A DNA stretch of 64,000 bases. It comes from Trissonchulus latispiculum (Eukaryota > Nematoda > Enoplea > Enoplida > Ironidae). This document shows, piece after piece, positions 24,001 to 32,932 of the stretch. Numbering within the stretch: the first letter of the stretch is position 1; each line of letters opens with the position of its first letter. Under the pieces are notes generated by a model, which was not told the origin of the DNA, ran no database searches, and was given only the letters and a program-made list of their open reading frames with translations. Both the position numbers and the translations under genes were made by a program. The DNA is taken from contig JASAND010011169.1 in NCBI GenBank assembly GCA_030248195.1, positions 53,341-117,340 of the forward strand, read 5' to 3'.

Positions 24001-25121
24001 CTTTAGAGGGTACTACTAGACCCTATAGCCCTTTAGGTTGGCCCACCGCTGCAGTTCACGTGAAAGCGGCGACCATTATGTACAATACAACCATCAAATA
24101 GGAGAAACCGAAAAAAAACATCGCCGCCATAACCGGTCCGGGGCGCAACTTTTTAACGGTAAGTGATACGGGGCTGAAACTTCACAGATATACTAAACTC
24201 GATGTGCTCTACAATTTGCGCATGAAATCTGCGCAGGATCTTGCGCAGGATTTTGCGCAGCTTATTTTACACTGTCTCCAGCCACTTTTCACACATATTA
24301 TAGGGGTCGCTGCCGCGACCCCTATGATAAAGAAAAGAAAATATATTAAATAATATAATTTACCAGTTTCATCATAAATTTTTCGCTTATCATCATCGCT
24401 AAGAATTTCATGAACTCTGCCTAAAATCTGAAATCGTTCAGTGGCCGCCTCTCTTGTCTCGTCCGATGCTTTGTCCGGATGATGCAACAGGGACTGTTTG
24501 TAGTAGGCCTTCTTCACTGCAAAACAAAGGAAACTTTCCAAGCCCTTGAAAAACTAAACTAATGAAAGAAGTTATATAACCTGCGCACAAGCATATACCA
24601 TGCGATGCAACACTAATAATGAAGCAATAAAGATTGAAGGAATTAGCGCAAATACAAAAGAATTAGTCATCACAGTTAGAGCCAGTTTACAACTGACTAC
24701 GCCTAGTGGCGCACATACAACATTTTCTCGCGGGGGCGGATCTAGAATTACGCAAAAATCGAGTGAATTTCGCGCCGACGGCGCTAAAATTCTTGAAAAC
24801 GTGGAAAAAAGTTGCTATTGAAAGGTTTAAAACGCTGAAATAAGGGTAAATTAAGTAAAATGAAGTCAATTACGCGGAGAAGACGCGAAACTTTTTGAAA
24901 ATTTGTGTCCGCGCTGCGCGAACAATAAATTTTTTACGTCTGGTTATGTGCCCCCCTGATTACGCCTAACCAAAGTGTGAAATAATTTCAGCAAACTATG
25001 TACGCAGATATTTACAGTCTGTGGATTTATATTGTTGACCGCTTCCACGAGGCTCCAAGCTGAGGACTTCATAAAGATCCTTCGTTCCAAACAATCTCTC
25101 ACAATCCTCCAGAAAACCCAT
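17713..25121 (-). CDS. DNAJC9: DNAJC9-like J-domain cochaperone (whole gene, five exons)
   Basis: Known DNAJC9 proteins stimulate Hsp70 through the J domain and bind histones H3-H4 in the nucleus. The coding exons on the minus strand are 25040-25121, 24364-24516, 20956-21072, 20389-20606 and 17713-18027. All phases join, giving about 294 residues (302 if the alternative exon-1 donor at 25016 is used). The start MGFLEDCERLFGTKDLYEVL matches the family N-terminus. The J domain has KKAYYKQSLLHHPDK with the HPD tripeptide, then RFQILGRVHEILSDDDKRKI. The family hallmark DWDAYWRLLFKPVTL follows, and the basic tail has FLDQLAAKYGG and ends RKKR. The human protein is 260 residues, so the tail here is somewhat longer. 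Introns carry hAT-like and Helentron-like insertions. Confidence 0.93.
18280..19156. repeat. AT-rich foldback repeat in DNAJC9 intron 4
   Basis: The two halves are mirror images around about 18690. For example, AATAGAGCTGGTCCCGCTGC at 18374 is answered by GCGGGACCAGCTCTATTTGA at 19020. Outer words such as GAAGCTGGAGATTTCGAAAA are mirrored by TTTCGAAATTTCCAGTTCC. Relatives lie at 200-560 and inside 25745-28215. No protein is encoded. Confidence 0.65.
19157..20117 (+). mobile_element. Helentron/DINE-1-like element, copy A (3' hairpin truncated)
   Basis: It starts with the family head (AAGTAACAAAAATGCTTCGC then GGGGATAATATGTGTG). It has one or two monomers of the central 147-bp unit, the ACGGGCCACAGTAATCGC-type tail and the C/G-rich GCGGCG segment. 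It ends at CACACATATTACAGGGGTCGC, where the terminal hairpin is lost. Lies in DNAJC9 intron 4. Confidence 0.7.
20389..20606 (-). CDS. DNAJC9: DNAJC9 exon 4
   Basis: 72 codons from GSDEEKADLAHYYERFRGNM to EAKSKKH. This corresponds to the central helical region of DNAJC9 that follows the WRLLF block. Donor CAT|GTAGGT. Confidence 0.92.
20956..21072 (-). CDS. DNAJC9: DNAJC9 exon 3
   Basis: Encodes the DWDAYWRLLFKPVTLQDIEE segment that identifies DNAJC9. Both splice sites are clear (TTTTATAG acceptor; GTAAGTG donor). Confidence 0.93.
21073..22752. other. DNAJC9 intron 2 sequence with a promoter-like motif
   Basis: Mostly AT-rich. A GC-rich patch lies at 21170-21290, and a C-run at 21760. Near 22003 is TATTTAAG, followed by about 125 bp of more balanced sequence ending in ATG|GTAAGC at 22129 (plus strand). 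This could be an LTR-type promoter or a first exon; it is unassigned. Confidence 0.35.
22753..24329 (+). mobile_element. Helentron/DINE-1-like element, copy B
   Basis: It has the head with ATAATATGTGTGTG, about three 147-bp-type monomers (23000-23400), the AACCAGCCCAGCAA/ACCTCCAGGAAGCGG tail subunits, the GGCGC-rich segment, and CACACATATTATAGGGGTCG with the perfect terminal hairpin 24300-24325. Lies in DNAJC9 intron 2. Confidence 0.8.
24364..24516 (-). CDS. DNAJC9: DNAJC9 exon 2 (J domain with HPD)
   Basis: Acceptor TTTTGCAG, donor ACTG|GTAAAT. It encodes helices II-III with HHPDK. The 3' terminal hairpin of Helentron-like copy B ends only about 35 bp from the donor side. Confidence 0.93.
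24705..24959. mobile_element. hAT-like MITE in DNAJC9 intron 1
   Basis: The ends AGTGGCGCACATAC and GTTATGTGCCCCCCT are imperfect inverted repeats. The flanks CTACGCCT (24697-24704) and TTACGCCT (24960-24967) fit an 8-bp duplication with one mismatch. Non-coding. Confidence 0.55.
25040..25121 (-). CDS. DNAJC9: DNAJC9 exon 1
   Basis: ATG at 25121. It encodes the N-terminus and the first J-domain helix (LFGTKDLYEVL). Two donors keep the phase: 25040 (AGCG|GTCAAC), giving a J-domain loop slightly shorter than usual, and 25016 (GACT|GTAAAT), giving a longer one. A 70-codon frame on the opposite strand is a shadow. Confidence 0.85.
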
Positions 25122-25744
25122 CAGAGACTAGCCAACAAGTTTATGCTTCTAAACAACGCACAAGTAAACGAGAAACTCATGCAATTAGTATGGAAGACTA
25201 AAATACTGCTGAAAGATGTCAGCGCACTAAAGGCGAACCGATAGTTAGCCACTAACGAACTACAGATGGCTGGTATATATAGAGGGTGAAAAGGAGGTAA
25301 AAGTTTTCAGCTAGAGATAAGTCCGTCCGGCCACAGAATTTGGGTTTGCTAATGCACTGAAACCGATACTCTTAGCGAAGGCAAGGCTGAAAGCTTTAAC
25401 TACGTTTTAGAGCAGAATTTTGCCTCACTCTAGGGACGTCTTTCGTCGTTCGGGTCGGTCTAATTTAGCAGTGTCACTGCCGACCTTGAACCGACAAACA
25501 CAAGTGCAAAGCTCAGAGCTGTTGCGCGGCCTTCATCAGAAAAAAGGAATAAAAAAAGGAATTTTGAAACAGAAAAAAGGAAAAAAGGAATTTTCCCTAT
25601 GAAAACTGGCACAAATAACAAATTTTAAAGGCTATTTTCTTGCTACTACGCTAACGCATTACTATTATTTCTGCTTTAAAAATTTATTCTGATCGGATAG
25701 ATTCGACGAAGCCGAGCGATTTTATTATATTGACATCTGAAAAT

Positions 25745-28215
25745 TAGTGATGTGGATCGGATCGGCGGATCGGATCGGATCGACCGATCCGGGGTCGGAT
25801 CGGATCGGATCGGATCGACAAATTTTCGGATCGGATCGGCTTGATTTTTCCGGATCGCCGATCCGGCAAATGAGGAAAATTTTGAAAATTTTTTCCAATT
25901 TTTTACAAAATTGCAAAACTTTTTCGAAGAAATTTTCAAAATCTTTCCTGAATTTTGTTCAAATGTTGAATTTTCTGTTGTCTATGTTTTTGTTTTATGT
26001 TCTCTCTTTGGATAAATAAATTTCTTAAAATTTATATATAAAAAAGACTCAAATGGAATTGCTCTCTAATATTTCCTTCTAATTAATTTTTGGACAGTCT
26101 GTTCCTCTTTAAATTCAGTACCGCTGACTACTGAGAGTGACTTACATATTCTGATTTGATTGAGAACTTGTGCCTCTTGTGAGTGACAAAAGTTCTCAAC
26201 TAATAGGAACGTTGTTTGAAATTAGAAGGAAATTTATTGACCAAGCGCGTTTGCTCAGAAGAGGAAAGTTTGCAACATTGACCGGACGCACTTTTATATA
26301 CGCTATTGTACGACCAAAATTGTGTGTGCAAACTTCGGTGTCGTTTATTGCGAAATATGCCTTCAGAGCAAACCCCAACAATATATATTTTTTAGAATCG
26401 TCCGGAACTGGAGATTTAGAAGAACCTGCATATCGGGATTAAACCATAGAAAATATTTACTATTTAACATTATTTAATTTACTAAAAATTTAAATTTTTC
26501 CAAAATTTTACCACATTCAAAATTTTGTATCTCTGATCGAATAGAGCTGTTCCAGGTGCATATCTTTATACTTGCATTTGAATAATCTGGGAATTAAAAA
26601 GAGTACATAATTTATTCCTTTATATTATAGAAGAAGGGTAAGCCACTAGAGGGCTTCTCTTCTTGGCATTGCGTAACGGTGCTCCGACCATAATACGCGA
26701 ATGTTTCCCCATTTGGTGGGAGGGTGACAAGCATACCCCCTCCCCGGTTGGTGGGAGGTAGGCAGAATGGGGTCCCCGTTTGGAGGGGGGGGGGGTCGCC
26801 AAATCAGTCTAAGATAGGATGAATCTGATTGGCTGTTGGCAACCCCCCCCCCCAAACGGGGACCTCGTTTGTCTACCCCCCCCCACCAAACGGGGACCCA
26901 TTTGCGAATAGAACAAAAACTACCGTGATCCTCTGCTCTACCCCCCACCAAACGGGGAGGGGGTCTCTGCAATCTGATTGGCTGTTGGCTGCCCCCCCAC
27001 ACCAAACGGGGACCTCTTTTCTGCTACCCCCCCCCCAACCAAACGGAGGGGGGTATGCGCTGTCGATTTGGTCAAACCCCCCCACCAAACGGGGGAACAT
27101 TCGCGTATTGTGGCCGGAGCACCGTTACGCAATGCCAAGAAGAGGAGCCCTCTAGTGGCTTACTCTTCTTCTTATATATAGTGCAATTATGCACTCTTGG
27201 TATTATTTAAAAGCTGATCATGAGCTGGAACCAATACCTGAAAATGTATCAATTTCTCGAGTTCACTATTCATAAATGGAAGTCTTTTGAGAATTTCGGG
27301 AACATGGCGCATTTCTGGGATGTAGTTGTATTATAAAGGTTGTTCAGCTCGTCAAGAACTTTCGAGCCAAGACCCATAGACCCATAACTGTTGGTGAGGG
27401 CAATCATTTAAATCCGGAAAAATCTTGTTTTCGTGAATTTTGGAATCGAGAGCACTTTGGGAAATGATTGTATTATTAAACGTGTTCAGATTGTGAGGAG
27501 CTTTAAATGATAACCACATCGTGAGCATTAAAATATCTAAAATCCGGAAATTTTGAAAAACCGAAAATCGGGTGCACTTTGGTTGAAAAGGTTGAAAGTG
27601 CAAAAATATGCCACGGAACCAGATCTATTTGATCACGAAAACTAAAGCTTCAATGTACATAAATTTTAGCAATCCTTTGAATATATATTTTAGATTTTCC
27701 GCAAATAAAACCTGGGATTCCGGATTTTCCCGATTTTCCCTGTCTCCAATTCCGTATGATATGAAGACAGATACATTGCTTGCTAATAAATTCGATCGAA
27801 GTTTGTACGCACATTTTTTGTGTTCTTACACCCTAGCTTCTTCAATTCCATCTTATCCTTATATAGTTAACACTTCTCATTGTCTTTTGTGTAGTTCTCA
27901 CGATATCTTAACCTCCCAAAACAAACCAAATCGTTATTTTTCAAAGGTGACTACACATCATTCTGCAGCGGCAGTTTCTGAGACGGACTTTCAGAATTAT
28001 TCAATAAGATTCAGATGCGAAATTTGATGAAGAGTTTTGTAAAATAATGGGAAATGGGAAAATATAGCAATTTAAGTGTCTACAATTGAAAATTAGAATT
28101 ATGGTCGGATCGGATCGGATCGGTCCGATCCGGGGCTGGATCGGATCGGATCGCCGGCCATTTTCCGGATCGGATCGGTAGGCGATTTTGGCTGCCGATC
28201 CGATCCACATCACTA
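25745..28215. mobile_element. hAT-like element with GGATC-rich ends and perfect 8-bp target duplication
   Basis: It starts TAGTGATGTGGATCGGATC and ends with the inverted GATCCGATCCACATCACTA. CTGAAAAT is present at 25737-25744 and 28216-28223, and only once in the empty site near 48061. The subterminal zones repeat GGATCGGATC. The interior holds pieces of the AT-rich foldback family and a nested MITE. No transposase frame was found. Confidence 0.85.
26629..27172. mobile_element. MITE with long inverted repeats and an internal C/G-rich minisatellite
   Basis: The ends TAAGCCACTAGAGGGCTTCT and GAGCCCTCTAGTGGCTTA continue as inverted repeats of about 70 bp (TTGGCATTGCGTAACGGTGC, CGCGAATGTTCCCCC). 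The interior is an irregular repeat of CCCCCACCAAACGGGGACC-type units. Frames crossing it are proline/glycine artefacts. Confidence 0.75.
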
Positions 28216-28566
28216 CTGAAAATGGCTCCTGAAATCTGTACTGCCGCCTGTAAACTTTTATGTATATAAACACACAGACTTATAGTAGGCAGGGACTAGA
28301 CAGTGGTGGACTTTTTGGATTTTTATGATAAGCTGGAAATTTTGAGATTTTTATGATGATGGAATTTGGAAAAATTAAGTGCTGGAAAATGTTCGAAAAT
28401 TCCACATTTTTTGAGAAAACAATGGTCCAGATTGATAAAACGAGAAGTTTAGATAATGTTCGAAATTTTTTGCAAAGTCAATTAAAACTACACTTTTCCA
28501 GCCAAATAGATCAAAATACAAAATGTAAACCCAATCAAGTTATTATTAAATATGTCCAAAATATAA

Positions 28567-28775
28567 GAAAGAGAGAGATTCGTAGATAGGTGTTTTCTAG
28601 GAGTTTATGTATCCCGTATTTATGTCATGTATGGACGCTTCAGGCAAGTCTTAACGTTTATGTATTAAACTGTACATTAAGTCAATGGTACTTAATACGA
28701 AGAATAACAAATATTTACTACTATGTGCTACAGACACATTCATACGAGTTAGGTGCATTCACTCGCTGACCACTC
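28567..28775 (-). repeat. Penelope-like element terminal direct repeat, copy at the 3' end of the element
   Basis: 209 bp, identical by eye to 32515-32723. It acts as the pseudo-LTR of the element. Confidence 0.92.
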
Positions 28776-28980
28776 TGCCAGACTGATACTAGTATTCGGC
28801 GGGCGTCGTCAGTGGCGTACCGACATACTAGTTGCAGCTTTAGGTCTTTTGAACCCCCGGAGTAGAAAGGTATTGAAAAGCGTTTCTGCCCTGTGGTCCC
28901 ATACACACGTGTTGTTTAGTGTATGCATGCAAGTAAAAACAAAAACAAAAACATTCCCCATTATATCATTAATATAATTA

Positions 28981-29206
28981 TATCTATGGCCTGTGGCCAG
29001 TAACTTCATCGAGTGCCAGGAGGCACATAATTATGTCGGTGGCAAAAAGCCAGATTGCACAGTGGTTTTGATAGTCATTAGTTATATTGGTGGCGTGAAG
29101 CCAGTAATTGCATCTCTGGCCATATGGCCAGTAATTATATCTATGGCCTGTGGCCATTAATTACATCGAGTGCCATGCGGCACTTAATTGCATCAGTGGT
29201 GTGAGC
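28981..29206 (-). repeat. tandem hairpin array 3' of the Penelope-like ORF
   Basis: About nine units of roughly 26-27 bp, each holding a small palindrome (GGCCTGTGGCC, TGCCAGGAGGCA, GGCAAAAAGCC, GGCGTGAAGCC, GGCCATATGGCC, GGCCTGTGGCC, TGCCATGCGGCA) separated by an ATTA/CATC-type spacer. The stems vary by compensating changes while pairing is kept, which suggests RNA structure. Confidence 0.7.
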
Positions 29207-29214
29207 TATTTATT

Positions 29215-32055
29215 TTAACTGGTTTTTTTGGTAAGTACTAGATGAATGTCCGTTGTATCAAATTTTGTGCAAATCCAACTTTTTTGTATTAATGTCCTTT
29301 TTAATACTGTTTTGAACAGTTTATGTGAATATCCTCTTTCTAATAGGCTTGTTTTTAATGATATTAGTTGTTCATAAAAATACTGTTTGCACGAACATAT
29401 GATAGCTATTCTGCATATTTGGTTATCTATCATATTATTGAAAACTGATTTCGAAATATTTGTAGTCGGATCAGGGAACCGGTTTATGCGGAAGTTAAAA
29501 TCGTCACGTTTATCATATACCTTGGTGTGGAATAAATTATGGTCTATACAAATATCTAAGTCTAGTACATTTGCTCTATCATTTTGTTCGTTTACTTTAT
29601 TTAGCACTAATTCAGCAGGATAAATGTATTTATAGTTTAATTCAAGGACATTTTGATCATCTGCCGTGGTTATATCGTCTATGTATCTGAATGTATTCTC
29701 TAAATATTCATTTATTGCTAAGTTGTTTTCATTTGTAACGAATTTGTATTCGAAATGGTGTAATGTTATATTGGCTAAGGTTGGTGCTGCGTTAGTTCCC
29801 ATAGGTATTCCTATTTGTTGTTTAAATATGAGATCTCCGAGCATGAAGTATGTGTTATCTATTAAATACCTGCACATATCTATCACTTCTTGTGGATTTA
29901 TAGTAGTGAATTTAGGTTCTCCGTTACCCCAGTATATTTTATCATTTCTTATATGCAGTTTGGAATGTAAGGTGTCCTTTATTAGCTCAGAAACTGCTGT
30001 GTTTATTGTCCTGTGTTCTAGATTAGTGTATAGTGTGGTGAAGTCGAAAGTGTTTATTGTTTTTGCTGTTTTCTTTTTGTTTAAATCTGCTAAGGTATCA
30101 AGGATAGGTTTGTTATTGTTAATTATCCAGAAAGGGTTACATTTATATTTAGTTTTATATATTTCGCAGAGTTTTTGTCTTTTGGCTAATACTATCTTGA
30201 GTATTTTGTCCAGTATTTTTGATAGGTACATTGTGGGTGCATATTTACTAGCTATTATAGTTCTGAATTTTATAGGCTTTTTGTGAAACTTAGGTATTAT
30301 GTACATGAAAGGCAACTCTTGGTACTGACCTGTGTGATTAAGTTTTTTGTTATACGCTATCATATTGGACAATATTTCTTGCTTTGTTTTGTTGTTTTCC
30401 ACTATGTATGTATTGTTGTTGTTTGTATTATCAACCATTCCTACTTCTTTCAGCATAGAATATACATAAAATTGTTTGCAAATGATGGAAAAGTTTTGAG
30501 GTGCCTTATCAGTTAAAGTGAATACAAAATGTTTACTTAATTGGTTTATTTTGTGTTTGAGTTCGTCAACGTTGAAGTTTGATTGAGCATTTGGTATATG
30601 AATGGTAGTAACTCTTTTCTTAATAGTTTCACTTACGTAGATTGCCCAGTCCCTCAGTTTATCTATGTCCCATTTGTATTTTTTATGTAGTTTAGTTATA
30701 TATTTAATTAAACCAGTATCAATGTTTCTTAGAGTATCCTTTGGTCGAATTTGGCTGTTGATCCTGTATTTTGGGCCATAATTTAGTAGTTGCCTAATTT
30801 GATGGTCTTCCACTACATCGAAATTTGAAGTGATTACATGATTATGGATAGGGTCCTTGTAGGGAGAGTTTAAGCAGTTACATGTAAATCCATTTTGATG
30901 AAAATTTTCCAGGAAGTCGTTGCATTTTAAGTTTGCTACCGTTGCGCGATAATTTAATATGAAGCTGGCAATTGGCTTGTCATATGAAAAGAAGATGCGT
31001 GGACTATGTGCTTGCGTCTTAGTGTCAGGATATGGCCATAAGTGTTTGCATGTTTCGAAAACTTTTTTAAATTTTATATCATCTATTTGTTTGTTAAATT
31101 CTATAACCATATTTTCTTTATTTTTATTTTTATTACATTTGTTTATTGTCATTATTTCTGTTCTGAATTCTGTGATATCCTTAATGAATTCATACAGTAC
31201 ATGATTTTTGAATTGTTCGTTTTGTATAGCTATTCTTTTGACACTGTTCCATGATATTGATGTGATTATCTTGTAAATTTCCTTTCTTGACCTAGTGTGT
31301 AAAGACAAGAGTTCATTTTGAGAAATATTTGTGATATTTTTATCAATTCGTTTTGTGCGAATCTTTTTACCTGAAGTTTCCTTGCGGACTAATAGATTGC
31401 GTAATATGGATTTTTTAGGATTCTCTCCATAAAGGAGATCATTTAAGCCATATGGATACTTGGTTTTTAACTGTTTGATCCAGTACTTTTCTCTTTCTCT
31501 TCTGATTTTTGTATCTATTTCTTTTGAATTTGTGCTTTCAATGATTTCGATGATTTGTACTGAAAAAGTTTTGCATACCCCCATATTAAAATGAATAGCA
31601 AGTCTTTTGCAGCTTGCTCGTAGTGTATTTTTTAAACTATTCCTGTGCTCTGCTATTCTTTTAGATAACTGTCTTCCTGTTTCTCCAACGTATTGCATTC
31701 CACATTGATCGCAAGTAATTAGATACACTACGTTATGACTTTTACAAGACGCTACCAATACCATCGCGGGAGACTTAATACTATATTCATTGTCATTGTA
31801 ATATCCCTGTATCATATGACCTTCTTTATAATGCATGCAACATTTACAATTATTTCTATGGCATTTGACACCGGTTGTAATTGTCATTACTGCCGGTGGT
31901 TGTGTGTCTAAAATGCTTTCGTTTAAAGATGTGGACCCTGAGTCGACGGTATTGGGGTCGCCGAGGTCCAAATCCGGAATCCACCAGTTGGGGCATGTAT
32001 CCTCCTCCCCTGCTACGGAGCCCCCGGAGGCATTATTCATAAGAAGACTATCCAT
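29215..32055 (-). CDS. Penelope-like polyprotein: N-terminal GIY-YIG endonuclease plus reverse transcriptase
   Basis: Catalyses target nicking and reverse transcription of the element RNA. The start is placed at ATG 32055 (MDSLLMNNASGG), giving 946 residues; the open frame runs upstream to about 32073 without another ATG. A cysteine cluster (CHRNNCKCC) lies at residues 65-73. GIY-YIG signatures follow: VVYLI about 109-113, QYVGETGR about 121-128, SKRIAEHR about 131-138. RT motifs come later: TDKAPQNF, then FDFTTLYT about 670, IPMGTNAAPTLAN about 750, FRYIDDI about 789-795. Classical Penelope elements have the endonuclease after the RT. The permuted order plus the Cys cluster fits the Naiad clade. 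The frame is intact, without stops. Confidence 0.95.
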   Translation of the reverse strand: MDSLLMNNASGGSVAGEEDTCPNWWIPDLDLGDPNTVDSGSTSLNESILDTQPPAVMTITTGVKCHRNNCKCCMHYKEGHMIQGYYNDNEYSIKSPAMVLVASCKSHNVVYLITCDQCGMQYVGETGRQLSKRIAEHRNSLKNTLRASCKRLAIHFNMGVCKTFSVQIIEIIESTNSKEIDTKIRREREKYWIKQLKTKYPYGLNDLLYGENPKKSILRNLLVRKETSGKKIRTKRIDKNITNISQNELLSLHTRSRKEIYKIITSISWNSVKRIAIQNEQFKNHVLYEFIKDITEFRTEIMTINKCNKNKNKENMVIEFNKQIDDIKFKKVFETCKHLWPYPDTKTQAHSPRIFFSYDKPIASFILNYRATVANLKCNDFLENFHQNGFTCNCLNSPYKDPIHNHVITSNFDVVEDHQIRQLLNYGPKYRINSQIRPKDTLRNIDTGLIKYITKLHKKYKWDIDKLRDWAIYVSETIKKRVTTIHIPNAQSNFNVDELKHKINQLSKHFVFTLTDKAPQNFSIICKQFYVYSMLKEVGMVDNTNNNNTYIVENNKTKQEILSNMIAYNKKLNHTGQYQELPFMYIIPKFHKKPIKFRTIIASKYAPTMYLSKILDKILKIVLAKRQKLCEIYKTKYKCNPFWIINNNKPILDTLADLNKKKTAKTINTFDFTTLYTNLEHRTINTAVSELIKDTLHSKLHIRNDKIYWGNGEPKFTTINPQEVIDMCRYLIDNTYFMLGDLIFKQQIGIPMGTNAAPTLANITLHHFEYKFVTNENNLAINEYLENTFRYIDDITTADDQNVLELNYKYIYPAELVLNKVNEQNDRANVLDLDICIDHNLFHTKVYDKRDDFNFRINRFPDPTTNISKSVFNNMIDNQICRIAIICSCKQYFYEQLISLKTSLLERGYSHKLFKTVLKRTLIQKSWICTKFDTTDIHLVLTKKTS

Positions 32056-32514
32056 AAGAAGAAGAAGAAACAACCGCAGGATCAGTGGCCAAAATCCTAT
32101 CCATAGTCCTTAATCGGGTTTGTGTCGACTCAGGGCCAATAGCCATATTTACCATCGCGGTGTTGCGAAACAGTCCAAGTGATAGTTCTGTTAGTAGTGC
32201 AAGGGTGAATATAATGTACACATAGTCTCCCTTAATACAAAGTCATATTAATAATTAAAAACTAAAAGTAAAATCAATTGTTATCCAACATTAACAATAG
32301 TTTACTACAACAAACAAGTAGATATTAGCGTGAACCATCCATACATATTCCGTAAGTGAAAATTTGTGAGACGAATACGGGTGCACTTATATTAAAAATT
32401 GTAAACACCAATTAAAAAATATAGTTTAGTTAGATATGCGTGTAGGACACGCAAAGCCCAACCTCCAAAGGAAGGAAATCCAAGGGCCGTAAGGAGGCTA
32501 GGGCTAAGCACAAA

Positions 32515-32723
32515 GAAAGAGAGAGATTCGTAGATAGGTGTTTTCTAGGAGTTTATGTATCCCGTATTTATGTCATGTATGGACGCTTCAGGCAAGTCTT
32601 AACGTTTATGTATTAAACTGTACATTAAGTCAATGGTACTTAATACGAAGAATAACAAATATTTACTACTATGTGCTACAGACACATTCATACGAGTTAG
32701 GTGCATTCACTCGCTGACCACTC
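32515..32723 (-). repeat. Penelope-like element terminal direct repeat, copy at the 5' end of the element
   Basis: 209 bp, identical to 28567-28775. It begins the element in the sense (minus) direction, followed by about 460 bp of leader to the ORF start. Confidence 0.92.
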
Positions 32724-32932
32724 GCTACCAACTTTGAAATTAAAATCCATGCGATCACATCCCGGCGAAGCCGGAAATTTTTGAAAAAATAAGGGCAAAA
32801 CGTAAATTTTGCTTAGTTTTGTAAATTCCTAGACTTTTTAAAGTCAGCCAGAAAAAAAGGAAATAAAAGGAATTTTGGACGAAAAAAGGAAATAAAAGGA
32901 AGGTCTCGAAAAAAAGGAACCGCAACAGGCCT

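Larger units (their letters stand above)
28567..32726 (-). mobile_element. complete Naiad-type Penelope-like retroelement
   Basis: 4160 bp, inserted in the older repeat. Terminal direct repeats of 209 bp (28567-28775 and 32515-32723) read as identical. Sense is the minus strand: repeat, 5' region, one ORF (GIY-YIG then RT), a hairpin array, a 3' region, repeat. The empty site near 48648 (AATATAAAACCAACTTTG) fixes both junctions. No clear target duplication is visible; at most an A or two differ. Identical terminal repeats and an intact ORF indicate a very recent insertion. Confidence 0.9.
25515..32932. mobile_element. older hAT-like repeat interrupted by two large insertions
   Basis: Its ends are AGAGCTGTTGCGCGGCC and GGAACCGCAACAGGCCT, with flanks CAAAGCTC (25507-25514) and CAAAGCTA (32933-32940), a 7/8 duplication. 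After removal of the elements at 25745-28215 and 28567-32726 the remaining pieces align end to end with the second copy at 47826-48886. It encodes no recognised protein; A-rich GGAAATAAAAGGAA tracts lie at both ends. Confidence 0.75.

Noticed and set aside
25018..25245. Plus-strand 70-codon frame resembling a KxDL/BLOC-type coiled-coil exon
   Set aside because: The minus strand of the same stretch encodes MGFLEDCERLFGTKDLYEVL, the DNAJC9 N-terminus, in the phase the next exon needs; the plus frame has no ATG start and is an antisense shadow.
28981..29206. CRISPR-like array (regular short palindromic repeats)
   Set aside because: Eukaryotic context, repeats vary in sequence, spacers are also repeated and no cas genes; it is a retroelement 3' region.
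29387..31254. Plus-strand frames of 70-206 codons opposite the Penelope-like ORF
   Set aside because: Antisense shadows of the reverse transcriptase frame; composition is that of reversed codons (rich in F, I, V, S).
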